Shown: positions 1 through 6,844, numbered from the stretch's first letter. The stretch is 8,981 bases of DNA from an uncultured Blautia sp. (GCA_934378195.1 CAKRPO010000069.1:1-8981); one strand, 5' to 3'. Numbers and translations: made by a program. Notes: generated from the sequence alone by a model not told the origin.

Positions 1-147
1 CAACGCATGAGTTAATGCTGAAATCCCGCCCTTGGCTGCAGTGTAACTTTCAGTTTGTGGCTGACTCATGCGGTCACGGCCGCACCCTCCCGTCAACTTT
101 TGCAATCTTTTTATCCTATCGCTACCAACGCCTCCCGCCCATACGCA
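1..147 (-). pseudogene. Short-chain dehydrogenase/reductase (SDR) remnant, runs off left edge
   Basis: The minus-strand frame is open from 147 to the window edge. From base 78 leftward it reads RDRMSQPQTESYTAAKGG followed by ISALTHAL. This is the SDR active-site region: the YxxxK catalytic pair (Tyr at 45-43, Lys at 33-31) followed by the helix that packs against the NAD(P) cofactor. Upstream of base 78 the frame no longer resembles an SDR and meets two consecutive stops at 153-148. The usual beta-strand ending in a catalytic Ser before this segment and the N-terminal TGxxxGxG dinucleotide site are not found intact. About 500 bases (167 codons) separate the Tyr codon from the tex stop, roughly the length of the missing half, so the gene may have decayed in place rather than been cut. 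SDR identity is well supported; that it is a pseudogene is inferred, because the C-terminal part lies outside the window. Confidence 0.6.
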
Positions 148-545
148 CTACTAATAGCACTGTCCAGGACGATGGGGATTGCTCTAAAACGGCCAATAAA
201 GTAAAAAAAGGGCTGTGGATGCTCCAGTCTATGAGCAAAAGCACCAAGAACGTTGAATATGTGCAGGTGCAATGTGTTTTTGATTTCAGAAACATCTGCA
301 ATCGTCTGTAGAAATACTTGCATATACTCTGGCTGTGTTATGGATCAAAAGTGTAATGTCTGAGCCGTCAGGCGAGTTTTGCGCTTTTGGTTCATGTATT
401 TAACAGACAGAGTATATTCTTAGTATTTCCAGACGATGAAGCCGTTTCTGAAATTAATGCACATTCATCCTGCACAATCTCATTCCTTCTCTTCCGCCAT
501 AGACAGGGTCATCCATCAGCCCTTCATACACTTGTTCACTCTGTT
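79..545. other. Gene-poor region between tex and the SDR remnant
   Basis: I see no convincing intact gene in these 467 bases. The minus strand has one 70-codon frame (323-111, starting MQVFLQTIADVSEI) without a visible ribosome binding site or a family I recognise. The same frame upstream of it is interrupted by several stops, so it reads like decayed coding sequence. In the remnant SDR frame there are weak SDR-like scraps: YGGREGM near 501-481, which could derive from a TGGxxGIG nucleotide-binding loop, and LIHNTA near 348-331, which could derive from LINNA. They share a frame with the YxxxK segment but are separated by about six stops, and the second is too far from the Tyr for a normal SDR. 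No clear tex terminator was found. The region also holds the 311-429 palindrome, listed separately. Confidence 0.45.
311..429. repeat. 119-bp imperfect palindrome (possible MITE-like element or structured RNA)
   Basis: The outer arms pair GAAATACT (311-318) with its reverse complement (422-429). Next come ATATACTCTG (322-331) with 408-417, a one-base mismatch, and CTGT (333-336) with 403-406. Short unequal internal loops separate these blocks. Further in, ATGGATCAAAAG (340-351) on the plus strand resembles ATGAACCAAAAG read from the opposite arm. The tip contains GCC-TGAC-GGC on the minus strand. The whole segment could therefore fold into one long stem in RNA of either strand. Nothing in it looks like a transposase, and I see no clear target-site duplication. 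Its origin is unknown; copy number elsewhere in the genome would decide. Confidence 0.5.
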
Positions 546-2699
546 TTATTTAATCCCCTTCATGGACAAGCTGATTCTTTTCTTTTTCAGATCAACTCCT
601 ATTACACGTACATCCACAACATCTCCTACAGACACAGCTTCGAGTGGATGTTTAATGTATCTTTCTGTCATCTCAGAGATATGCACAAGTCCATCCTGGT
701 GTACACCAATATCTACAAATGCACCAAAATCAATAACATTACGAACCGTTCCCTTAAGGATCATACCTTCTTTGAGGTCCTTCATATCCAGGACATCTGT
801 ACGAAGAACCGGCTTCGGCATTTCATCACGTGGATCTCGTGCCGGTTTCTCCAGTTCTTTTACAATATCACGAAGTGTCGGTTCGCCAACGCCAAGCTCT
901 TCCGCAAGTTTTTTGTAATTCTTGATCTGTCTGGAAATACCACTCAGTTTGCCACCTGTGATGTCCTCCGGTTTGTATCCCAGCTTCTCCAGAACTTTCT
1001 GTGCTGCCTCATAACTTTCCGGATGAACACTTGTTGCATCCAGTGGATTCTTTCCTCCTGTGATACGTGCAAAACCAGCACACTGTTCAAATGCTTTCGG
1101 TCCAAGTTTCGCTACTTTGAGAAGTTCACGGCGGCTCTCGAATCTGCCGTTTTCTTCACGATATGCTACAATATTTTTTGCAATCACCTTACTGATACCG
1201 GAAATATATTCAAGCAGTGATGCTGATGCCGTATTCAGATCTACACCAACTTTATTTACACAGTCCTCTACAACGCCGCTCAGTGCTTCTCCAAGTTTCT
1301 TCTGGTTCATATCATGCTGATACTGGCCGACACCGATAGACTGCGGAGTGATCTTAACCAGTTCTGCCAGTGGATCCTGCAGACGTCTCGCGATGGACGC
1401 TGCGCTTCTCTGTCCAACATCAAAATTCGGAAATTCTTCTGTTGCCAGCTTACTTGCGGAATAGACGGAAGCACCCGCCTCATTGGTGATCACATACTGT
1501 ACTTTCTCCGGAATCTCTTTCAACAGCTCCACAATGATCTGTTCAGATTCTCTGGATGCAGTTCCATTTCCAAGAGAGATCAAAGAAACATTGTATTTTT
1601 TGATCAGTTTCCTGAGTGTTTCTTTTGCAGCACGAATCTTTGCATCATTTGTTGGCGCTGTCGGATAAATTACGGTTGTATCCAATACCTTTCCTGTCTC
1701 ATCTACAACAGCCAGTTTACAGCCGGTACGGAAAGCCGGGTCCCATCCAAGGACAACTTTGCCAACGATTGGCGGCTGCATCAGAAGCTGCTCCAGGTTC
1801 TTTCCGAACACATGGATTGCACCGTCCTCGGCTTTTTCTGTCAGATCACTTCTGATTTCTCTCTCGATAGCCGGAGCAATCAGACGTTTGTAGCTGTCTT
1901 CTACCACTTCACGAAGAACCGGTTTAGTCACCGGATTATCCTTTGTGATAACCTGCTTCTGAAGCCATCCCATTGCCTCATCTTCCGGTGCATTGACCTT
2001 GACAGTAAGAATCTTTTCTTTTTCGCCACGGTTCAGTGCAAGCACACGATGTCCTGCAAGCTTCTTGATCGGTTCTTCAAATTCATAATACATCTCATAA
2101 ACAGAAGATTCTTCCGGTTTCTTTGCAGCTGATACAACAGAGCCCTTATCCATTGTCAATTTACGGATATAGATACGATAATCCGCTTCATCAGAAATGT
2201 GCTCTGCTAAAATATCTTTTGCTCCATTGATTGCATCTGCTGCTGTTTCCACACCTTTCTCTTCAGAAACAAAAGCCTCTGCCTCTTCTTCCAGTGACTT
2301 GTTTGTCATCTGGAGCATAATAATATTTGCCAGCGGTTCCAGACCTTTTTCTTTTGCAATAATGGCACGGGTACGTCTTTTGGGGCGGAACGGACGGTAA
2401 AGATCCTCTACTACAACCAGTGTCTGTGCCGCCAGAATCTGTTTTTCCAGCTCCGGAGTCAGTTTCCCCTGTTCTTCAATGCTTCCAAGTACCTGTTTCT
2501 TTTTTTCTTCCAGGTTGCGAAGATATGTCAGTCTTTCATAAAGTGTACGAAGCTGTTCATCATTTAAAGAACCGGTCGCTTCCTTACGATATCGGGAAAT
2601 AAATGGGATAGTACAGCCTTCATCGATCAGTTTGACAGCCGCTTCCACCTGCCATTTTTCCACTTTAAGTTCTTTGGTTATCACCTGAATAATATCCAT
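546..2699 (-). CDS. tex: Tex family transcriptional accessory / S1 RNA-binding protein
   Basis: Tex is a conserved cytoplasmic nucleic-acid-binding protein linked to transcription and RNA metabolism; its exact biochemical role is not settled. The 717-residue product has the full family layout. A helical N-terminal Tex domain includes IPFISRYRKEATG at about 31-43. The YqgF/RNase H-like domain starts at GWDPAFRTGCKLAVVD (318-333) and includes NEAGASVYSAS (406-416). Tandem helix-hairpin-helix segments span about 484-545 (VDLNTASASLL onward), and a C-terminal S1 domain covers 643-714 (GTVRNVIDFGAFVDIG). The start at 2699 was chosen because AGGAG lies eight bases upstream and the N-terminus matches the family. 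An in-frame ATG at 2744 would add 15 residues but has no ribosome binding site and lies in an intergenic hairpin. It is 45 bp downstream of the DUF975 gene, so co-transcription is likely. Length and motifs appear intact. Confidence 0.96.
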   Translation of the reverse strand: MDIIQVITKELKVEKWQVEAAVKLIDEGCTIPFISRYRKEATGSLNDEQLRTLYERLTYLRNLEEKKKQVLGSIEEQGKLTPELEKQILAAQTLVVVEDLYRPFRPKRRTRAIIAKEKGLEPLANIIMLQMTNKSLEEEAEAFVSEEKGVETAADAINGAKDILAEHISDEADYRIYIRKLTMDKGSVVSAAKKPEESSVYEMYYEFEEPIKKLAGHRVLALNRGEKEKILTVKVNAPEDEAMGWLQKQVITKDNPVTKPVLREVVEDSYKRLIAPAIEREIRSDLTEKAEDGAIHVFGKNLEQLLMQPPIVGKVVLGWDPAFRTGCKLAVVDETGKVLDTTVIYPTAPTNDAKIRAAKETLRKLIKKYNVSLISLGNGTASRESEQIIVELLKEIPEKVQYVITNEAGASVYSASKLATEEFPNFDVGQRSAASIARRLQDPLAELVKITPQSIGVGQYQHDMNQKKLGEALSGVVEDCVNKVGVDLNTASASLLEYISGISKVIAKNIVAYREENGRFESRRELLKVAKLGPKAFEQCAGFARITGGKNPLDATSVHPESYEAAQKVLEKLGYKPEDITGGKLSGISRQIKNYKKLAEELGVGEPTLRDIVKELEKPARDPRDEMPKPVLRTDVLDMKDLKEGMILKGTVRNVIDFGAFVDIGVHQDGLVHISEMTERYIKHPLEAVSVGDVVDVRVIGVDLKKKRISLSMKGIK

Positions 2700-2716
2700 T
2701 GTGTTCTCCTTTTTAT

Positions 2717-2744
2717 ATGAGTACCATACACCCGGTACTCTCAT
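2717..2744 (-). promoter_or_regulatory. Intergenic hairpin between DUF975 gene and tex
   Basis: On the minus strand GAGTACC (2740-2734) and GGTACTC (2725-2719) form a perfect 7-bp stem with an 8-base loop, directly after the DUF975 stop and about 10 bases before the tex AGGAG. It is followed by ATATAAAAAGGAG rather than a U-run, so it is not a standard terminator. It could be an mRNA processing or stabilising structure. Confidence 0.5.
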
Positions 2745-3587
2745 TTATGCCTCAGAATTATAGTCGTTATTGTTTTTCGTTTGATCTATCTCTTCTTCCT
2801 GTGCTGCCACAAGTCTCTGCTCAATTTCTTCCCTTGCTGCTCTCTCCTGCTGCAGTCTCTGCTCTTCCAGTTCTCCTGTCACATACAGATAAAAGGCTGT
2901 TTCTGTGAATTCCATATACGGGAGTAACCACAGAAAACCAATATATATCGTGAACATCGAAAGAAACATCAGTGGAACAAAACTCAGTTCCAACAGCAGA
3001 TACTGTATGATATGCCCTTTCATCAAACGGGCACTTGTTCTCAGTGCCTCTATTCCACCCATTTCCGGATGATCGGCCAGAAGACAGAACACCAGTGTAT
3101 ATGGCACTGTCAAAATCACACTCATCACCATGCTAAACGTAACTGTGATAAAAAACAGTCTGGACCAGTGCAGCATGCTCTCCATAGTCGTTCCCTGATC
3201 TACCGCATAAGTAACATAATAGACTGGAATCTGTGCCACTGTGTTGAGCAGTGTTACGACAAGTCCTGCAGTCAGCACATGATCCGACTGCCCGTGGAAC
3301 ATATGCACCAGATCACCCAGTTTGTATTCTTTTCCCCGATAAATATTCAGTTCCATATAGCAATATCCAGTACTGAATATCAGTCCGATCAGAGATATGA
3401 TAAATGCAAAGGCCTCACTCAAAATCAGTGTTATCACCGAATTACCCGGAAATAACACTGTCGCAAAAATACTTCCAAGCAGATTGAATCCCTGTACTGC
3501 AAGCATTCCGGCGATTGCAATGCCCCATTTACCTCTGAGATGTGCTTTTGCATAGGTTTTCCAGTATTTTCTCTGTCCAGTATTCAT
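2745..3587 (-). CDS. DUF975 family integral membrane protein
   Basis: A 280-residue polytopic membrane protein of unknown function. Hydrophobic segments are visible at roughly 21-46, 50-77, 103-128, 143-171 and 192-224. The stretch GGIEALRTSARLMKGH (177-192) ahead of the last hydrophobic block is typical of DUF975 proteins of Firmicutes. The cytoplasmic-looking C-terminal tail (about 238-268) is rich in Glu, Gln and Arg and probably forms a short coiled coil; it ends in a polar Asn-rich stretch. There is no cleavable signal peptide or enzyme motif. The ATG at 3587 is the only sensible start, although its best Shine-Dalgarno (AGGAG, 3606-3602) is 14 bases away, longer than usual. It follows the aspartate kinase terminator and precedes tex by 45 bp. 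Family assignment is by motif and hydropathy; the function is not known. Confidence 0.85.
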   Translation of the reverse strand: MNTGQRKYWKTYAKAHLRGKWGIAIAGMLAVQGFNLLGSIFATVLFPGNSVITLILSEAFAFIISLIGLIFSTGYCYMELNIYRGKEYKLGDLVHMFHGQSDHVLTAGLVVTLLNTVAQIPVYYVTYAVDQGTTMESMLHWSRLFFITVTFSMVMSVILTVPYTLVFCLLADHPEMGGIEALRTSARLMKGHIIQYLLLELSFVPLMFLSMFTIYIGFLWLLPYMEFTETAFYLYVTGELEEQRLQQERAAREEIEQRLVAAQEEEIDQTKNNNDYNSEA

Positions 3588-3632
3588 CTTTCTTACTTTT
3601 TCTCCTATCTGCCCATTTGCCGGGCATCAGAC

Positions 3633-3679
3633 AAAAATTCCACCTTCGCAGCTCCGAAAAGATACTTGCGAAGATGGAA
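3633..3679 (-). terminator. Rho-independent terminator after aspartate kinase
   Basis: On the minus strand TTCCATCTTCGCA (3679-3667) pairs with TGCGAAGGTGGAA (3650-3638). This gives a 13-bp stem with one G-U pair and a 16-base loop, followed at once by five T residues (3637-3633). It lies 41 bases past the aspartate kinase stop and should end the ACT regulator-hom-kinase transcript. Only 45 bases separate it from the DUF975 start, and I see no good promoter there, so DUF975-tex may depend on read-through or a weak promoter. Confidence 0.92.
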
Positions 3680-3719
3680 CTATTACTATTTCATACTTTT
3701 ACAACAATCTCACCCTGCA

Positions 3720-4928
3720 TCAGTCTGCAAGATTGAACGCATCGTGTACGGCATTCATCGCTCTGACACCATCTTTTTCGTTAATCAGAACAGTCACACG
3801 AATCTCAGAAGTTGAGATCATATTGATGTTAACACCTTCATTATAAAGACTCTCAAACATCTTGGCAGCAACACCAGGATTGCTCATCATTCCGGCACCA
3901 ACGATAGAAAGTTTGGCAATGTTTCTCTCTGAATGAAGTTCCTGATAACCAAGTCTGGCTTTGTTTTCTTCCAGAACAGCTATCGCATCATCCAGATCTT
4001 TGCCGTCTACGGTAAAGGAGATATCCTTTGTACCGGCACGTCCAATAGACTGAAGGATCACATCAACATTGATATGTTTCTTAGCCAGAACATCAAATAA
4101 TTTAAATGCCACACCCGGTATATCTTTCAGACCGATAACGGCAATTCTCACTGCATCTGTGTCAAGCGCAACTCCGCTGATCAGCATTCTTTCCACTGTA
4201 ACTTCCTCCTTTACGACAGTTCCCTCACTGTTATTCAGACTGGAACGTACCACAAGCGGCACGCCATATTTCTTTGCCATCTCTACAGAACGATTATGAA
4301 GCACACCTGCTCCAAGTGTTGCAAGATCCAACATTTCATCGTATGTGATCTCTTTGAGCTTACGCGCTGTCGGAACTTTACGAGGATCTGCTGTATAAAC
4401 GCCATCCACATCTGTATAGATTTCGCATGCATCTGCGTGAAGAGCTGCTGCAAGAGCAACTGCAGTTGTATCAGAACCGCCTCTTCCCAGAGTTGTATAA
4501 TCATCGTATTTGTTGATTCCCTGGAATCCGGTTACAACAACAATCTTATGATTCTCCAGTTCTCTGCGAATACGCTCGGTATCAATTCTCTTCAGACGTG
4601 CATTTCCATGTACACTCGTCGTATGCATAGCTACCTGAAATGCATTCAGTGATACCGCCGGAACTCCCATTTTATCAAATGCCATTGCCATCAGGGATAC
4701 AGACATCTGCTCTCCGATCGTAAAGAGCATATCCATTTCTCTTTTTGGTGGTTTTTCATTGATATCTTCTGCCATGGAGATCAGTTCATCTGTATATTTA
4801 CCCATTGCAGAAAGAACGACTACCACATCATTACCTTTTTTATATTCTTCAACACATCTGTTGGCAACATTATAGATACGCTCTTTGTTTGCTACAGAAG
4901 TACCTCCGAATTTCTTTACTATTAACAT
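3720..4928 (-). CDS. lysC: Aspartate kinase with two C-terminal ACT domains
   Basis: Phosphorylates L-aspartate to 4-phospho-L-aspartate with ATP, the committed step toward lysine, methionine, threonine and isoleucine, in the cytoplasm. At 402 residues it has the normal length of a monofunctional aspartokinase. The amino-acid kinase domain carries KFGGTS (6-11), TLGRGGSDTTA (146-156) and YTDVDGVYTADPR (171-183). Two ACT domains follow: about 260-325 (IPGVAFKLFDVLAKKHINVDVI) and 338-400 (containing GAGMMSNPGVAAKMF and ISTSEIRVTVLI). These are the usual site of feedback inhibition by lysine and/or threonine; which effector binds cannot be read from sequence. GGGAGGAAGCT just ahead of the ATG at 4928 is a strong ribosome binding site. 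It is 65 bp downstream of hom and followed by a strong terminator. The symbol lysC is the common one; ask or dapG are used for equivalents. Confidence 0.95.
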   Translation of the reverse strand: MLIVKKFGGTSVANKERIYNVANRCVEEYKKGNDVVVVLSAMGKYTDELISMAEDINEKPPKREMDMLFTIGEQMSVSLMAMAFDKMGVPAVSLNAFQVAMHTTSVHGNARLKRIDTERIRRELENHKIVVVTGFQGINKYDDYTTLGRGGSDTTAVALAAALHADACEIYTDVDGVYTADPRKVPTARKLKEITYDEMLDLATLGAGVLHNRSVEMAKKYGVPLVVRSSLNNSEGTVVKEEVTVERMLISGVALDTDAVRIAVIGLKDIPGVAFKLFDVLAKKHINVDVILQSIGRAGTKDISFTVDGKDLDDAIAVLEENKARLGYQELHSERNIAKLSIVGAGMMSNPGVAAKMFESLYNEGVNINMISTSEIRVTVLINEKDGVRAMNAVHDAFNLAD

Positions 4929-4952
4929 AGCTTCCTCCCGGAATATAGTATT

Positions 4953-4967
4953 GCTGTTTGCAACAGC
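4953..4967 (-). promoter_or_regulatory. Small hairpin in the hom-aspartate kinase gap
   Basis: GCTGTT (minus strand 4967-4962) and AACAGC (4958-4953) form a perfect 6-bp stem with a GCA loop, placed midway in the 65-bp gap and ending 12 bases before the GGGAGG ribosome binding site. No U-tract follows. It may affect mRNA processing or translation of the kinase; this is inference. Confidence 0.4.
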
Positions 4968-4993
4968 CTCTCATAACTGAATGAAAACGCTCC

Positions 4994-6208
4994 TCAGTCT
5001 TTCACACGAATCATCGCGATCACTTCACCATTCAGTCTACTGATCTTTTCTTTATATTCTCCCTGTTTCATGCACTCAGTAATGAAACCAAATTCATCTG
5101 GAAGAGTATCAACTTTTACAACCTGGATCATGCCAAAAACAGCCTCTGCCTGCGCTTCTGTCACACCTTTGACTCTTACAAAGAATCTTCCCTCGGTCTC
5201 ATCCATCGGTTTCAGTGTCATCGGCTCATTGGTCCAGTTTGTCGCAATATTTTCGTGAAGATTCTTGGCTTCATCCACCACATCAGCAACAACAGCACTT
5301 GCAGTCGGAAGTTTGCCTGCTCCACTTCCGTAGAACATTGCATCTCCAAGCATATTTCCATGTACAAATACAGCATTGAAGACATCATTCACACTGTACA
5401 GCGGACTCTTCTGTCCTACCATGAACGGTGCTACCAGTGCAGAGAAAGAACCATCTTCCAGCTTACGGCTGGTACCAAGAAGCTTGATAGTCATGCCAAG
5501 TTCTTCTGCATATTCCATATCTTCCGGTGTAATCTTTGTGATACCCTCTGTATAAACATCTTCGTAATTCAGGAATTTGCCATAGGCAAGGGAAGACAGG
5601 ATTGCGATCTTGCGGCATGCATCATATCCTTCCACGTCTGCTGTCGGATCAGCCTCTGCATATCCTTTCTGCTGTGCTTCCTTAAGAACCACATCAAAAT
5701 CAGATCCCTCAGTTGCCATCTTGTACATCATGTAGTTGGTAGTTCCATTCAGAATGCCTGTGATCTCATCAATCTCATCTGCTGTCAGAGAACCATTGAG
5801 TGCACGGATGATCGGAATCCCACCACCACAGCTTGCTTCAAACAGGAAATTGATACTTTTTGCTTTGGCAATTTCCATCAGTTCCGGACCATGCTTGGCA
5901 ACCAGAGCTTTATTGGAAGTGCAGACACTTTTTCCTGATTCCAGTGCTCTTTTGACAAAAGTATATGCCGGTTCAATACCACCCATAACTTCTACTACAA
6001 TATCTACTTCCGGGTCATTGGCAATGATCTCATAATCATGTACCAGAACCTTCTGTACCGGATCCCCCGGGAAATCTCTCAGATCAAGGACATATTTGAT
6101 GTTGATTTCCTGTCCTGCACGTTTGTTAATACTTTCATGGTTTGTATTGATGACCTCAACTACACCACTTCCAACTGTACCGTATCCTAATACCGCAATA
6201 TTAACCAT
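4994..6208 (-). CDS. hom: Homoserine dehydrogenase
   Basis: Reduces L-aspartate 4-semialdehyde to L-homoserine with NAD(P)H, the branch step toward threonine and methionine, in the cytoplasm. The 404-residue product shows the N-terminal Rossmann motif GYGTVGSG (8-15) and SNKALVAKHG (98-107), whose Lys105 matches the conserved active-site lysine. The catalytic-domain signatures are ASCGGGIPIIRAL (125-137), GILNGTTNYM (151-160) and GYAEADPTADVEGYDACRK (182-200). The C-terminal part from about 340 (RFFVRVKG) fits an ACT domain, usually the threonine feedback site, though it is slightly shorter than in the B. subtilis enzyme. The start at 6208 is set by AGGAGGAAGAT immediately upstream. It lies between the ACT regulator (59-bp gap) and aspartate kinase (65-bp gap). 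Homoserine kinase and threonine synthase are absent here and must be encoded elsewhere. Confidence 0.96.
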   Translation of the reverse strand: MVNIAVLGYGTVGSGVVEVINTNHESINKRAGQEINIKYVLDLRDFPGDPVQKVLVHDYEIIANDPEVDIVVEVMGGIEPAYTFVKRALESGKSVCTSNKALVAKHGPELMEIAKAKSINFLFEASCGGGIPIIRALNGSLTADEIDEITGILNGTTNYMMYKMATEGSDFDVVLKEAQQKGYAEADPTADVEGYDACRKIAILSSLAYGKFLNYEDVYTEGITKITPEDMEYAEELGMTIKLLGTSRKLEDGSFSALVAPFMVGQKSPLYSVNDVFNAVFVHGNMLGDAMFYGSGAGKLPTASAVVADVVDEAKNLHENIATNWTNEPMTLKPMDETEGRFFVRVKGVTEAQAEAVFGMIQVVKVDTLPDEFGFITECMKQGEYKEKISRLNGEVIAMIRVKD

Positions 6209-6226
6209 ATCTTCCTCCTGTGTAAT

Positions 6227-6261
6227 GTCACTGTTTACAGCAACTCCTCATAAACAGTAAC
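6227..6261 (-). promoter_or_regulatory. Hairpin in the leader of hom
   Basis: On the minus strand GTTACTGTTTA (6261-6251) pairs with TAAACAGTGAC (6237-6227), an 11-bp stem with one U-G pair. The 13-base loop contains AGGAG. It occupies most of the gap between the ACT regulator stop and the hom ribosome binding site (AGGAGG, about 6219-6214). There is no U-run, so it is not a terminator; a role in RNA stability or translational coupling is possible. Confidence 0.5.
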
Positions 6262-6267
6262 TGAATT

Positions 6268-6720
6268 TTATTCTCTGCCAAGGATCTTCAGATAATGAAT
6301 TCCCTCCCGACTTTCAATTTCCTCAACCATGGCTTCTGCATCTCCTTCACCCGGAAGAATATCTACGCTGAGTGTAAGAGTTGCAATTCCGTTGATCGGA
6401 ATACTCTGATGGATCGTAAGAATATTTCCATGAAAATGTGCAATGGTCTGAAGTACCATAGATAAAAGTCCCGGTTCATCATCCATCTGAATAATGAAGG
6501 TAATGGTCTTTCCTCTTGCTTCTTCGTGAAAAGGAAAAATATCATCCTTATATTTATAAAAGGAGCTTCGACTGATTCCGGTCTGTTCTGCTGCGTCCTG
6601 CACAGTCTGTGCCCTGCCTGAATCAAGCAGGCGCTTCGCCTGTACCACTTTCAACAATACTTCCGGAACTGCGCGCTCCCTGACTACAAAATACTTTTTC
6701 TTCTCTGTTGTTTTATCCAT
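6268..6720 (-). CDS. HTH-ACT regulatory protein, PheB/ThrR (UPF0735) family
   Basis: A 150-residue protein with an N-terminal helix-turn-helix at about 39-60 (TVQDAAEQTGISRSSFYKYK) and a C-terminal ACT domain at 72-149 (ITFIIQMDDEPGLLSMVL, then FHGNILTIHQSIPINGIATLTLSVD). This matches the UPF0735/PheB family. To my recollection the B. subtilis member acts as a DNA-binding repressor of threonine biosynthesis (ThrR). A start at 6720 gives the family's N-terminus (MDKTTEKKKYFVV) and has AGGAA seven bases upstream. The in-frame ATG at 6783 would add 21 residues but lacks a ribosome binding site and sits inside the palindrome. Its position directly ahead of hom and aspartate kinase supports a role in sensing an aspartate-family amino acid, probably threonine, and controlling these genes. 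The effector and operator are inferred. A candidate promoter and palindrome lie upstream. Confidence 0.88.
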   Translation of the reverse strand: MDKTTEKKKYFVVRERAVPEVLLKVVQAKRLLDSGRAQTVQDAAEQTGISRSSFYKYKDDIFPFHEEARGKTITFIIQMDDEPGLLSMVLQTIAHFHGNILTIHQSIPINGIATLTLSVDILPGEGDAEAMVEEIESREGIHYLKILGRE

Positions 6721-6757
6721 TCCAATCTTCCTGTTCCTATTGAGTCCTTTTACTCTG

Positions 6758-6820
6758 ATATATCCCTCTTCGGAAATGTTCATATGTCAAAGACATGTGT
6801 TTCCTTACGAGGGATATATT
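6758..6820. promoter_or_regulatory. 63-bp imperfect palindrome over the ACT-regulator promoter, candidate operator
   Basis: Outer arms are a perfect 11-bp inverted repeat, ATATATCCCTC (6758-6768) and GAGGGATATAT (6809-6819). Inside are GGAAA (6772-6776) with TTTCC (6800-6804), then CATATGTC (6781-6788) with GACATGTG (6792-6799; one mismatch) around a central AAA. The right arm overlaps the candidate -10 box at 6816-6821, and the left arm lies in the transcribed leader 38-48 bases before the regulator start. A protein bound to both arms would cover the promoter. The segment could also act as an RNA hairpin. Symmetry is seen directly; operator function is inferred. Confidence 0.55.
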
Positions 6821-6844
6821 ATCATACCAGCCCGCACTCTGCAA
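6816..6844 (-). promoter_or_regulatory. Candidate sigma-A promoter for the ACT regulator-hom-aspartate kinase unit
   Basis: On the minus strand TTGCAG (6844-6839) and TAATAT (6821-6816) are 17 bases apart, with a TG one base before the -10 (extended -10). Transcription would start near 6809, leaving a leader of about 90 bases. No terminator was seen between prfB and this site, so read-through from prfB is also possible. Confidence 0.45.

Noticed and set aside
15..311. Plus-strand 98-codon frame at the left edge
   Set aside because: It is antisense to the SDR active-site segment, has no family resemblance and no Shine-Dalgarno at the start.
387..2132. Long plus-strand open frames (277 and 272 codons) opposite tex
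   Set aside because: They are antisense shadows of the strongly supported tex gene. Their translations are rich in Cys, Phe, His and Ser, show no domain, and lack a ribosome binding site.
4929..4993. Lysine riboswitch before aspartate kinase
   Set aside because: The 65-bp gap is far too short for the lysine aptamer and holds only one small hairpin.
5255..5938. Plus-strand 227-codon frame opposite hom
   Set aside because: It is antisense to a complete homoserine dehydrogenase, has a Cys/His/Ile-rich composition and no recognisable family.
6763..6790. TTGACA at 6790-6785 as a -35 box for the ACT regulator
   Set aside because: At 16-18 bases spacing there is no acceptable -10 (AGGGAT or GGGATA); TATATC lies 22 bases away. 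The TTGCAG/TAATAT pair further upstream is better.
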